Shown here piece after piece: positions 8,319-15,656 of a stretch of 43,429 nucleotides of DNA. A program made the translations under genes and the position numbers. The DNA lies in NCBI RefSeq assembly GCF_004341375.1, contig NZ_SLXO01000011.1:1-43429 (forward strand). The letters are read 5' to 3'. How positions within the stretch are numbered: the first letter of the stretch is position 1; each line of letters begins with the position of its first letter. Source of the DNA: Rhodothalassium salexigens DSM 2132. GTDB taxonomy: Bacteria > Pseudomonadota > Alphaproteobacteria > Sphingomonadales > Rhodothalassiaceae. The notes below the pieces were generated by a model. That model was not told the DNA's origin and did not search any database. It saw only the letters and a list, made by a program, of their open reading frames with translations.

Positions 8319-8362
8319 TGATTGATCGATCCGGGCGTTTGGGCGATCGCCAAAAAAAGGGC

Positions 8363-8392
8363 TTGCATCGGCCCCATTGCCTTGTCTATAGA
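8363..8392 (+). promoter_or_regulatory. Promoter of tRNA-Gly
   Basis: TTGCAT (8363-8368) and TATAGA (8387-8392) are spaced by 18 bases and lie 37 bases upstream of the mature tRNA 5' end. The position and boxes fit a sigma-70 tRNA promoter. Confidence 0.55.
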
Positions 8393-8428
8393 CTGCCGCA
8401 CCGATCGGGACGCTCCGGTCGGTCCGGT

Positions 8429-8503
8429 GCGGGCGTAGCTCAGGGGTAGAGCATCACCTTGCCAAGGTGAGGGTCGTGAGTTCGAATCTCATCGCCCGCT
8501 CCA
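8429..8503 (+). tRNA. tRNA-Gly (anticodon GCC)
   Basis: The full cloverleaf is visible: acceptor arms GCGGGCG (8429-8435) and CGCCCGC (8493-8499), discriminator T, and an encoded CCA at 8501-8503. The anticodon arm TCACC-TTGCCAA-GGTGA carries the anticodon GCC at 8461-8463, and the T loop is GTTCGAATC. It reads GGC and GGT glycine codons, which dominate in this genome. A run of five T residues follows the CCA directly and may end transcription. The antisense frame gives a peptide of the often misannotated GAGDEIRTHDPHLGKV type, which is not a real gene. Confidence 0.98.
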
Positions 8504-8536
8504 TTTTTCTGATAAAAGACATTCAATGAACGCTGT

Positions 8537-8578
8537 AAGCCTTGTTGCTTTCGACTTTTTAGTCGAAGGACAGGGCTT
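8537..8578. other. Two-part stem-loop downstream of tRNA-Gly
   Basis: An outer stem pairs 8537-8544 with 8571-8578 (one G-T pair). An inner perfect stem pairs TTCGACT (8550-8556) with AGTCGAA (8561-8567) around a TTTT loop. No T-run follows, so it is not a classical terminator. It could stabilise or end the tRNA transcript. Confidence 0.4.
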
Positions 8579-8758
8579 GTTCCGTTTTCGTGGCCCTGTT
8601 CCATCAGGCCGGATTGCAGGCTAGTATCGAAGCCGCCAAACGCCCTTGCAGGCGTGACCATGTCTCTTCCAGTCGGCTAAACCGCTCGGTCGATTGACAA
8701 GGCCGATCCCCGGCGTTCCTATGACGCGCGTAAAACCAGTGTTTACGGGAAGCCAATC

Positions 8759-10609
8759 ATGTCATCGATCACCAAGCGCGCCGGCCAACTGGCCGGTGCC
8801 GTCTCCGCGCTGGCCCTGTTGGCCGCGTGCGACCCCCAGACCCCGGCCGCGCCGGCGGGCGACGCCGGCCAGACCGCCGCCGAAACCGCGCAACCCACCG
8901 CCGAGGACGCGCGCGCCTTCGTCGAACGCGCGGGCCAGAAGCTCGCCGCAGTGTCGGAAGAAGCCAGCCGGGTGTTCTGGATCAACGCCAATTTCATCAC
9001 CTATGACAGCAACTGGCTGGCCGCCAAGCAGTCCGAGCGGCTGACCAAGCTGGGCGTCGACCTGGCCCAGGAAGCGCGCCGTTTCGACGGCGTCGAGGGG
9101 CTCGATGCCGACACCCGGCGCAAGCTGATGCTGTTGAAGGAATCGCTGACCCTGCCGGCGCCGGCGGGCGACGACGAAGCGGCCGCCGAACTGGCCCGCA
9201 TCACCACCGAGTTGCAGTCCATGTACGGCACCGGCGAGGTGGACGGCAAATCGCTGGGCGAACTGTCGGAAACCATGGCCAGCTCGCGCGACTATGACGA
9301 ATTGCTGGCCACCTGGGTCGGCTGGCGCGACGTCGCCAAGCCGATGAAGGACATGTACGCCGCCATGGTCGACATCGCCAACCAGGGCGCTGGCGACCTG
9401 GGCTATGACGACACCGGCGTGCTGTGGCGGTCCAAGTACGACATGGACCCCGACGCCTTCGCCGCCGACGTGGATCGGCTGTGGGGCGAGGTCAAGCCGC
9501 TGTACGAATCGCTGCACTGCCATGTGCGCGCCAAGCTCGGCGAACAGTATGGCACCGACAAGGTGCCCCAGGACGGCCCGATCCCGGCACACCTGCTGGG
9601 CAATATGTGGGCGCAGCAATGGGGCGAGATCTTCGACCTGGTGGCCGAGGGCGACGCCGACCCGGGCTATGACCTGACCCAGCTGCTCAAGGACGCCGAC
9701 TACGACCATATGAAGATGGTCGAAACCGCCGATAACTTCTTCACCTCGGTGGGCTTCGAGCCGCTGCCGGAGACCTTCTACGAGCGCTCGCTGTTCCTCA
9801 AGCCCGAAGACCGTGACGTGGTCTGCCATGCCTCGGCCTGGAACCTCGACGACCAGGACGACATCCGCATCAAGATGTGCATCAAGCCGACGGCGGATGA
9901 CTTCAAGACCATCCACCACGAAATCGGCCACAACATCTATCAGCGCGCCTATAAGATCCAGCCGCCGCTCTACCGCGGCGACCCCAATGACGGCTTCCAC
10001 GAGGCCATCGGCGACATGATCGCGCTGTCGATCACGCCCGACTATCTCAAGCAGATCGGCCTGCTGGACCAGGTGCCGTCGGAAGACAAGGATATCGGCC
10101 TGTTGATGGCCCAGGCGCTCGACAAGGTGGCGTTCCTGCCCTTCGGCCTGCTGGTGGACAAATGGCGCTGGCAGGTGTTTTCGGGCGAATTGACCCCGGA
10201 CGACTATAACGAGGGCTGGTGGAAGCTGCGCGAACAGTATCAGGGCGTGACCGCGCCGGTCGACCGCGCCGCCGACGCCTTCGACCCCGGCGCCAAGTAC
10301 CATGTGCCCGGCAACACGCCTTACATGCGCTATTTCCTGGCCCACATCTTCCAGTTCCAGTTCCACCGCGCCGCCTGCGAGATGGCCGGCTGGGACGGGC
10401 CGCTGCACCGTTGCTCAATCTACGGCAACAAGGAAGTGGGCGAGAAGTTCAACGCCATGCTGGAAATGGGCGCGTCCAAGACCTGGCAGGAAGCGCTGGA
10501 AGCGTTCACCGGTCAGACCGAGGCCGACGCCACCGCCATCCAGGCCTATTTCAAGCCGTTGAAGGACTGGCTGGACGAACAGAACCAAGGCCGCTCCTGC
10601 GGCTGGTAA
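8759..10609 (+). CDS. M2-family peptidyl-dipeptidase (ACE-like), lipoprotein
   Basis: A 616-residue zinc peptidase that should release dipeptides from peptide C-termini. The N-terminus has a lipobox (LALLAAC, Cys24), so the mature enzyme is probably anchored to a membrane in the periplasm. Zinc ligands are HEIGH (His387, His391) with Glu388 catalytic, and Glu415 exactly 24 residues after His391, as in human ACE. His515, Arg524 and Tyr525 (KYHVPG..TPYMRYF) match ACE residues for transition-state and chloride binding. Two cysteine pairs (356/374 and 540/552) have the same spacing as the ACE disulfides. The ATG at 8759 has GGGAAG ahead; a TTGACA at 8694-8699 may be its -35 box. A strong terminator follows, so it is probably monocistronic. 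Confidence 0.95.
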   Translation: MSSITKRAGQLAGAVSALALLAACDPQTPAAPAGDAGQTAAETAQPTAEDARAFVERAGQKLAAVSEEASRVFWINANFITYDSNWLAAKQSERLTKLGVDLAQEARRFDGVEGLDADTRRKLMLLKESLTLPAPAGDDEAAAELARITTELQSMYGTGEVDGKSLGELSETMASSRDYDELLATWVGWRDVAKPMKDMYAAMVDIANQGAGDLGYDDTGVLWRSKYDMDPDAFAADVDRLWGEVKPLYESLHCHVRAKLGEQYGTDKVPQDGPIPAHLLGNMWAQQWGEIFDLVAEGDADPGYDLTQLLKDADYDHMKMVETADNFFTSVGFEPLPETFYERSLFLKPEDRDVVCHASAWNLDDQDDIRIKMCIKPTADDFKTIHHEIGHNIYQRAYKIQPPLYRGDPNDGFHEAIGDMIALSITPDYLKQIGLLDQVPSEDKDIGLLMAQALDKVAFLPFGLLVDKWRWQVFSGELTPDDYNEGWWKLREQYQGVTAPVDRAADAFDPGAKYHVPGNTPYMRYFLAHIFQFQFHRAACEMAGWDGPLHRCSIYGNKEVGEKFNAMLEMGASKTWQEALEAFTGQTEADATAIQAYFKPLKDWLDEQNQGRSCGW

Positions 10610-10635
10610 GGTCGCCGGCAGGGCAACCTGCGGAC

Positions 10636-10670
10636 GCGGTCGGGGCCTGGTGCCCCGGCCGCTTTTTTTT
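10636..10670 (+). terminator. Rho-independent terminator of the M2 peptidase gene
   Basis: An 11-bp GC-rich stem (10636-10646 with 10652-10662, one G-T-type mismatch) with a 5-base loop is followed by eight T residues. It starts 27 bases after the stop codon. Confidence 0.95.
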
Positions 10671-10752
10671 CGCCCGGCGCGGGCTTTCCAAAAGCGGCAA
10701 GCTTGGGCTATGTGGACCATAGCCGTCTTGTTTCCACCCGATGAGGTTTGCC

Positions 10753-11502
10753 ATGGCCGCGCCCGACACCGCCCCGACGCCCAATGCGCCCCCGCCGCTG
10801 ACGACGACGCCGACGCCGCCGACCGAGGTCGACGCGACCGACCCGGCGCCGGCACCCGGTGCGCGTCTCGATGAGCTGCTGGCCGGCCTGCCCGAGCCGG
10901 CCAAGGGCTGCGCCCTGGACGCCACCCGGCCCAGCGCCGAGACGCTGGCGCTCCTGGCCCGGCGCCGGTCCACCAAGGTCAAGGACGGCATGACCGGCCC
11001 GGCGCCCGAGGGGGCGGCCCTCGCCGGCCTGCTGCGCCTGGCCGCCCGGGTGCCCGACCACCGCCAGGTGGTGCCGTTCCGCTTCGTCACCATCGACGGG
11101 CCGGCGCGCGGCCGGCTGGGTCGGGTCGCCGCCGACGCCCTGGCGGCCGACGGCGAGACCAGCGAGGCCAAGCTGGCGCTGGAGCGCGGCCGGTTCGAGC
11201 GCGCGCCGCTGGTGGTCGCGGTGGTCGCGTGCCCCGATGTGAATCACAAGACGCCCGAATGGGAACAGATGCTGAGCGTCGGCGCGGTCTGCCAGACGCT
11301 GATGATCGCCGCCCACGCCGCGGGCTATGGGGCGCAATGGCTGACCGAGTGGGTGGCCTATGACGACCGGGTGCGGGCGGCCCTGGGGCTGGCGCCGGGC
11401 GAGCGCGTGGCCGGCTTCATTTATCTGGGCCAAGCGGTGGGCGAGCCCGCCGAGCGGGCCCGGCCGGACATGGCCGCGCTGGTCACCGCCTGCCCGGTCT
11501 GA
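10753..11502 (+). CDS. Nitroreductase family protein (YdjA-like)
   Basis: This 249-residue flavin (FMN) oxidoreductase of the nitroreductase fold uses NAD(P)H to reduce nitro or quinone-like substrates; the natural substrate is unknown. A low-complexity Pro/Thr/Ala leader covers the first 40 residues. The YdjA-like signature follows: LLARRRSTKVKDGMTGPAP, then LRLAARVPDHRQVVPFRFV, and later SVGAVCQTLMIAAHAAGYGAQWLT. The ATG at 10753 is chosen over the in-frame one at 10741 because GAGG lies 7 bases ahead, inside the longer version. It is convergent with the methyltransferase-like gene. The long Pro/Thr-rich N-terminus is unusual for this small family and may be flexible. Confidence 0.9.
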   Translation: MAAPDTAPTPNAPPPLTTTPTPPTEVDATDPAPAPGARLDELLAGLPEPAKGCALDATRPSAETLALLARRRSTKVKDGMTGPAPEGAALAGLLRLAARVPDHRQVVPFRFVTIDGPARGRLGRVAADALAADGETSEAKLALERGRFERAPLVVAVVACPDVNHKTPEWEQMLSVGAVCQTLMIAAHAAGYGAQWLTEWVAYDDRVRAALGLAPGERVAGFIYLGQAVGEPAERARPDMAALVTACPV

Positions 11503-11523
11503 ACCGCCAGGAAGCGCCCGGAG

Positions 11524-11549
11524 CGCCCGCGCCAACCGGGGCGCGGGCG
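11524..11549 (+). terminator. GC-rich hairpin after the nitroreductase gene
   Basis: Perfect 10-bp arms at 11524-11533 and 11540-11549 with a 6-base loop, 21 bases past the stop codon. The following bases hold only two T residues, so termination may be weak. Confidence 0.45.
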
Positions 11550-11566
11550 TTGAACGGGTCCTGTGC

Positions 11567-11610
11567 CAGTACTGGGCCAGCACTGGACCAACACTGGGCG
11601 GACGCTGGGC
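11567..11610. repeat. Four tandem copies of an 11-bp unit
   Basis: Units CAGTACTGGGC, CAGCACTGGAC, CAACACTGGGC and GGACGCTGGGC follow one another without gaps between two convergent genes. They have diverged by one to three bases. They lie outside any coding region. Confidence 0.7.
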
Positions 11611-11633
11611 GGGCCCGGCGACCGCCCGAGGCT

Positions 11634-12596
11634 TCAGCCCTTTGGCTTGACGAATTTAAGCGTCATGCGGTCGGATTCGCCGATCGCCAGATAGGTGTCG
11701 CGGTTTTCCTCGCCCAGGGTCAGCACCGGCGGCAACGCCCAAACGCCCGGCGGGTGGTCCTTGGGGTCCTTCGGGTTGGCGTTGATTTCGCTCTTCTCGG
11801 CCAATTCGAAGCCCGCCGCCGTGACCCACTCGATCACGTCGCTTTCCTTCAGATAGCCGCGCCGGTCGGCGGGCGTGTTTTGGGACGCCGGGTCCTCGCG
11901 GTGCTGAACGATGCCGAGCACGCCGCCGGGTTTGAGGATGCGGAAATACTCGGCGAGCATCGGTTCGAGCGTGCCGGCATAGACCATGCCGTGGGTGGCG
12001 CGGATGACCAGCGCGGTATCCACCGAGGCGTCGGGGATCATCGGCTCCGGCCCGCCAAGCGTCGCCGCCTCGGCCCGTTCGCCGAACATCGGCCGGTCGG
12101 TGTCGAAGTCATCGACGAACCGGGCACGGCCGGGGCGATAGGGATGGTCCTCGGGCAGCAGGCTCGGATGCTCGTTCACGGCGATATAGTGGCCGTCCTC
12201 GGCCAACAGCGCGCCCAGGATTTCCGTATACCAACCCGGCAGTTGTTCGGTGACCGTCTGGTCGGGCTTCAGGCCGAAGAAGCGCAGCGTTTCCACCGGG
12301 TGGCGGTAAACGTCGCGAGCCGCTTGCGCGTCGCTGCGGTGTGGGTTGGCCTGGACTGCGGCGACGATCGGGTCGCCAGACGGATCGGCGGACGCGGCCT
12401 CGGTATCGGCTTCAGGTGCAGGCGCGGCGGCGTTCGACGCTGGCATAGGCGCCTCAGCGGTCGTCGTCGCGCTGCCGGTCTCGGTGCTATCCGTGGACGG
12501 GTCAGCAGGCGTTTCGGGCGACCCGCCGTCGCATGCCGCCAGGGCCAGCACGGCGGCTCCGGCCAGCCAGGCCCGCGCCCTCAGATGTCTGCGCAT
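11634..12596 (-). CDS. Predicted methyltransferase homologue (COG4798), lipoprotein
   Basis: A 320-residue protein with a lipoprotein signal (VLALAAC, Cys22) and a long Thr/Ala/Pro linker to about residue 75. It then matches the exported class I methyltransferase family COG4798: QAARDVYRHPVETLRFFGL (about 91-109), FRILKPGGVLGIVQHRE, and the C-terminal block SEINANPKDPKDHPPGVW...IGESDRMTLKFVKP. In the usual family pattern the first motif is a PGGGWYTEIL-like glycine loop; here it is EQLPGWYTEIL (117-127), with the extra glycines missing. SAM binding is therefore doubtful. A membrane-anchored position outside the cytoplasm is also unusual, since SAM is cytoplasmic. It is convergent with the nitroreductase and followed by no strong terminator. 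Confidence 0.85.
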   Translation of the reverse strand: MRRHLRARAWLAGAAVLALAACDGGSPETPADPSTDSTETGSATTTAEAPMPASNAAAPAPEADTEAASADPSGDPIVAAVQANPHRSDAQAARDVYRHPVETLRFFGLKPDQTVTEQLPGWYTEILGALLAEDGHYIAVNEHPSLLPEDHPYRPGRARFVDDFDTDRPMFGERAEAATLGGPEPMIPDASVDTALVIRATHGMVYAGTLEPMLAEYFRILKPGGVLGIVQHREDPASQNTPADRRGYLKESDVIEWVTAAGFELAEKSEINANPKDPKDHPPGVWALPPVLTLGEENRDTYLAIGESDRMTLKFVKPKG

Positions 12597-12849
12597 TGTC
12601 CTCTCCCCTTGCTATGGTCGAATGGATCGGCACTGTAGCAGGCGCCGGAAACGGGCGTCGAGTTGTCTCCCGCTTGCCGCAACGGCGCCGGTCAGGACGC
12701 TGTCTGTAGGGGTTGGTTCGACCTTGCGGCCCGGTTCCGGGGTGGGTTTCGGCTTGTGCGGGGCCGATGACGGATCTCTCGCAGCGATGGTGTCAGCCCT
12801 CGTCGCGCCCACGGAACAAGGGCGATGCCGCCCGACCCCCTGGGTTGGA

Positions 12850-13815
12850 TCAAGCGGCCTTGAGATGATCGCGGTCGTGGGGCGCGGTGAAGTCCAGAAC
12901 CGGGCCGCCGGGGACGATTCCGGTCGGGTTGATGCCGGTCTGGCTCACATAATAAAACCGCTTTATGTGCGTCATCACCACCGTCTCGGCGACGCCCGGC
13001 CATTGATAGAGCTCGCGCAGATACCCCGCCAGATTGGCATAATCGGCGATGCGGCGCAGGTTGCACTTGAAGTGGCCCACATAGACCGCATCGAAACGCA
13101 CCAGCGTGGTGAACAGCCGCCAGTCGCTCTCGGTGATCCGATCGCCCAGCAGATAGCGCCGGCTGGCGAGCAGCGCATCCAACGCGTCGAGGGCGGCGAA
13201 CAGGCGCTCGAACGCAGCGTCGTAGGCGTCCTGGGTCTTGGCCTGGCCCACCTTGTAGACGCCGCTGTTCACGTCGCCATGCAGCCGCTCGTTCATGGCG
13301 TCGATCTCGGCGGCTAAATCGGCGGGGTAGAAGTCCAGATCCGGCCGCTCGGCCACGGCGTTGAAATCGTTGTTCAGCATCCGCATCACGTCGGCGGACT
13401 CGTTGCTGACGATGGTGCCGGCCTCGTTGTCCCACAACACCGGCACCGTGACCCGGCCGGTGTAATCGGGCATGGCGGCGGTGTAGACTTGGTGCAGCCG
13501 GTCGAAGCCGTGGACCGCGTCGACGGTGGCGCCATCGTCGGTCGGCTCGAAACGCCAGCCGTGATTGTCCAGATGCCAGTGCACCACCGACACCGGGATC
13601 GCCGCTTGCAGCCCCTTGAGCGCGCGCATCACCAGCGCGCGGTGTGCCCACGGGCAGGAATAGGCCACATAGAGATGGTAGCGCCCGGCCGCCGGCGGCT
13701 GCGCGTCGCCGCCGACGCGGCCGTCAAACCGGCTCGCCGGCCGGCGGAACGATCCGTCCGGGGCGATCAGGTCGCTATTGTCCTCGTGCCACACGCCATC
13801 GATCAGCAGTCCCAT
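12850..13815 (-). CDS. yqjG: Glutathionyl-hydroquinone reductase (Xi-class GST)
   Basis: This 321-residue protein reduces glutathionyl-(hydro)quinones using glutathione. The catalytic motif is CPWAHR (Cys54) in AYSCPWAHRALVMRALKGL, which identifies the ECM4/YqjG class. Later come HWHLDNHGWRF, the quinone-linked region VPVLWDNEAGTIVSNESAD (thioredoxin-like half) and the helical C-terminal half with SRRYLLGDRITESDWRLF and VYVGHFKCNLRRI. The length is normal for the family. It is the next gene after exonuclease III on the same strand, 76 bases away. It is cytoplasmic; no signal peptide is visible. Regulation is not apparent from the sequence. Confidence 0.93.
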   Translation of the reverse strand: MGLLIDGVWHEDNSDLIAPDGSFRRPASRFDGRVGGDAQPPAAGRYHLYVAYSCPWAHRALVMRALKGLQAAIPVSVVHWHLDNHGWRFEPTDDGATVDAVHGFDRLHQVYTAAMPDYTGRVTVPVLWDNEAGTIVSNESADVMRMLNNDFNAVAERPDLDFYPADLAAEIDAMNERLHGDVNSGVYKVGQAKTQDAYDAAFERLFAALDALDALLASRRYLLGDRITESDWRLFTTLVRFDAVYVGHFKCNLRRIADYANLAGYLRELYQWPGVAETVVMTHIKRFYYVSQTGINPTGIVPGGPVLDFTAPHDRDHLKAA

Positions 13816-13891
13816 GGGCTTTACTCCTTCGTCACCAAAACCTCAGTCCCAGAGATAGGCACGCCGCCCCGGCCTGTCTGCCCCCGGCCGA

Positions 13892-14686
13892 CTAGAGATC
13901 GTCGAAATCGGCCAGCACCGGCGCATGGTCGCTGGGCCGTGGCCAGTCGCGCACGTCGTCGAGCACGCGCATGGTGCGAAACCGCGCCATCAACGGCCGG
14001 CTGACCCAGATATGGTCAAGCCGCCGGCCGCGATTGGATGCCCGCCAGTCGCGCGCCCGATAGGACCACCAGGTGAACAGCTTATGCTCCGCCGGCACCG
14101 CCGCGCGCATGGCGTCGACCCAGTCATGGGCGGCCATGACCGCGTCGAGGCGCGCGCGCTCGGGCGGCGTGTGGCTGATCACGTTGCGCAACTGCTTGTG
14201 CGACCAGACATCGGTTTCGAGCGGCGCCACGTTCAGGTCGCCGACCATCACCACCGGCCGGTCGAGCGTTTCGGCCCAGGCGCGCATCTCGTCGAGAAAG
14301 GCCAGCTTGTGGGCGAAGCGCGGGTTGGTCTCGGGGTCCGGCTCGTCGCCGCCCGCCGGCACATAGAAGCAATGCACCTCGACCCCGCTTTCCAGGCGCA
14401 CGGCGATGTGGCGCGCGTCGCCCTTGCCGCACCAGTCGAGGCTGTAGCTGTGGACCACCGGCACCCGGGCGAGGATCGCCACGCCGTGGTGCATGCGCTG
14501 GCCGCGCGGGCAGACATGGCGATAGCCCGCCGCGCGCATCGCCTTGTGGGGGAAGCCGTTGTCGTCGACCTTGGTTTCCTGAAGGCACAGGATGTGCGGG
14601 CGCTGTTCGTGGCTCAGCCGGGCCACCTGTTCCAATCGGGCGCGCACCGAGTTGACGTTCCAGGTGATCAGGCGGAAGGCGCCCAT
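13892..14686 (-). CDS. xthA: Exodeoxyribonuclease III
   Basis: A 264-residue AP endonuclease and 3'-5' exonuclease of base-excision repair. The domain starts at once with FRLITWNVNSVRARLEQV. CLQETKV (Glu37) is the metal-binding motif, and GDLNVAP and the C-terminal SDHAPVLADF carry the catalytic Asp/Asn and His. The start at 14686 has GGAGA about 8 bases ahead; longer in-frame versions lead back into non-coding sequence. It follows the 193-residue gene by 46 bases, and ftsK, lolA, that gene and xthA lie on one strand in the order common in alphaproteobacteria. The protein is cytoplasmic. Confidence 0.95.
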   Translation of the reverse strand: MGAFRLITWNVNSVRARLEQVARLSHEQRPHILCLQETKVDDNGFPHKAMRAAGYRHVCPRGQRMHHGVAILARVPVVHSYSLDWCGKGDARHIAVRLESGVEVHCFYVPAGGDEPDPETNPRFAHKLAFLDEMRAWAETLDRPVVMVGDLNVAPLETDVWSHKQLRNVISHTPPERARLDAVMAAHDWVDAMRAAVPAEHKLFTWWSYRARDWRASNRGRRLDHIWVSRPLMARFRTMRVLDDVRDWPRPSDHAPVLADFDDL

Positions 14687-14732
14687 GGGCCGGTCTCCGG
14701 GGCTGTTGGGGGCGTAGCGGCGGCGGGGGGGA

Positions 14733-15314
14733 TCAGAAGATGTTGAAGCTGGCACCGACGATGCCGACCGGCCAGCGGCCGTGTTCGTAGAGCGAGAATT
14801 TGAGCGAGAACGGGTGCTCGGCGCCCTGGCCCGCGGCCAGCACCAGGGCCGCCTGGTGGCACGCCTGGACAGCGCCGCCGCTGGCCGCGCGCAGGAAGTC
14901 CTCGTCATGGATGCCGAGCAGCGCGGCGGTGGTCTCGGCGGCGTCGCGCACCGGTTCGGCGGCCAGTTCGGCGATGCCGGTCATCACCAGTTCGAGCACC
15001 CGGGGCTCCACCTCGGCCTCGGCGGCCAGCGCCAGGTCGCGGCGCAACTGCGCCTCGGCTTCCCAGGCCGGCGTGTTGAGGTCCAGCGTCTCAGCAGCAG
15101 CAGCGGCGTCCTGCCAGTCTTCGAGGATCGCCGGTTCGGCGTCGGGAAAGCCCAGGGCGGCGGCATAGGTGCGCGCCTCGTCCAGCGCCACCGGGTCGAG
15201 CGGCTGGCCGACCCGGGCGAACCAGTCGGTGTTCGGGATCAGACGGGCGAACCGGCGCACCCCGGCCAGGGTCGGATAGGTCTCGAACAGAGCGTCATGA
15301 TCGTCGAAATCCAT
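14733..15314 (-). CDS. Hypothetical protein, 193 residues, between lolA and xthA
   Basis: I do not recognise this protein. It is acidic and mostly helical (many Ala, Glu and Leu), with no signal peptide or membrane segment. The C-terminal part, SLKFSLYEHGRWPVGIVGASFNIF, looks like a beta hairpin, unlike the rest. Two short stretches stand out as possible conserved sites: RFARLIPNTDWFARV near 25-40 and GGAVQACHQAALVLAAGQG near 145-163. The ATG at 15314 is chosen because GGGAGG lies about 12 bases ahead; the frame stays open further upstream but reads arginine-rich shadow. The gene lies 46 bases before xthA and is probably transcribed with it. A real gene is likely given its spacing and codon use. 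Confidence 0.75.
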   Translation of the reverse strand: MDFDDHDALFETYPTLAGVRRFARLIPNTDWFARVGQPLDPVALDEARTYAAALGFPDAEPAILEDWQDAAAAAETLDLNTPAWEAEAQLRRDLALAAEAEVEPRVLELVMTGIAELAAEPVRDAAETTAALLGIHDEDFLRAASGGAVQACHQAALVLAAGQGAEHPFSLKFSLYEHGRWPVGIVGASFNIF

Positions 15315-15358
15315 CTGTTCATGCGCCTCCCGGCACGCCGCGTAGAAACTCACAGAAA

Positions 15359-15390
15359 GGAGCCCGGTCGCGGGGGGACGACCGGGCTCC
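15359..15390 (-). terminator. Terminator-like hairpin after lolA
   Basis: Perfect 12-bp arms at 15359-15370 and 15379-15390 enclose an 8-base loop. On the minus strand the second arm leads into TTTCTGTGAGTTT, a modest T-rich tract. It lies about 265 bases past the lolA stop and 45 bases before the 193-residue gene start, so it could also shape that gene's leader. Confidence 0.6.
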
Positions 15391-15656
15391 GAGCGCCCAA
15401 GGCGCTCACGGTGACGCCGGATGGAAGGGGGCTCGATCCGGTAAAGGGGGCTCGTCACCGTTCGCAAAGACAGATGTTCCTGGTTCCTGTCGAATTCAAG
15501 ACAGGACCGCGCGAAAAAGCACCGGCAGCGGCCCGTAAAACCGGGCGCGCGCGCATCTCGCGTGACCGGCGCCAGGACGCACCAGGACGCGCCAGGCGCG
15601 GCGTGCGGCGCACCAGTCCCGCCCACCGTGTCCCCTCGCGCCTCAGAGCTCGCGCG
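15391..15656. other. Intergenic region between lolA and the 193-residue gene
   Basis: No gene is supported here. It contains a perfect inverted repeat TCCTGTC-N8-GACAGGA (15485-15506), which could be an operator for the minus-strand gene at 14733-15314. The rest is GC-rich and I see nothing else. Confidence 0.5.
15485..15506. repeat. Inverted repeat TCCTGTC-N8-GACAGGA
   Basis: Perfect 7-bp arms with an 8-base spacer, about 170 bases upstream of the 193-residue gene. The form resembles a regulator-binding site, but I cannot name the regulator. Confidence 0.4.

Larger units (their letters stand above)
7721..8362. other. Gene-free region between the TonB receptor and tRNA-Gly
   Basis: About 640 bases without a supported gene. 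The left part (to about 7950) is markedly AT-rich, the right part strongly GC-rich. An 89-codon open frame on the minus strand (7625-7894) overlaps the receptor promoter and has no family resemblance. I found no match to SRP RNA, tmRNA, RNase P or 6S consensus segments. Two inverted-repeat motifs and one direct repeat are listed separately. Confidence 0.6.

Noticed and set aside
7953-8321. 122-codon plus-strand frame before tRNA-Gly
   Set aside because: Low-complexity Gly/Arg/Ala sequence with no homology and no ribosome site; probably composition.
8440-8661. 73-codon minus-strand frame ending GAGDEIRTHDPHLGKVMLYP
   Set aside because: This is the antisense of tRNA-Gly, a well-known false gene call.
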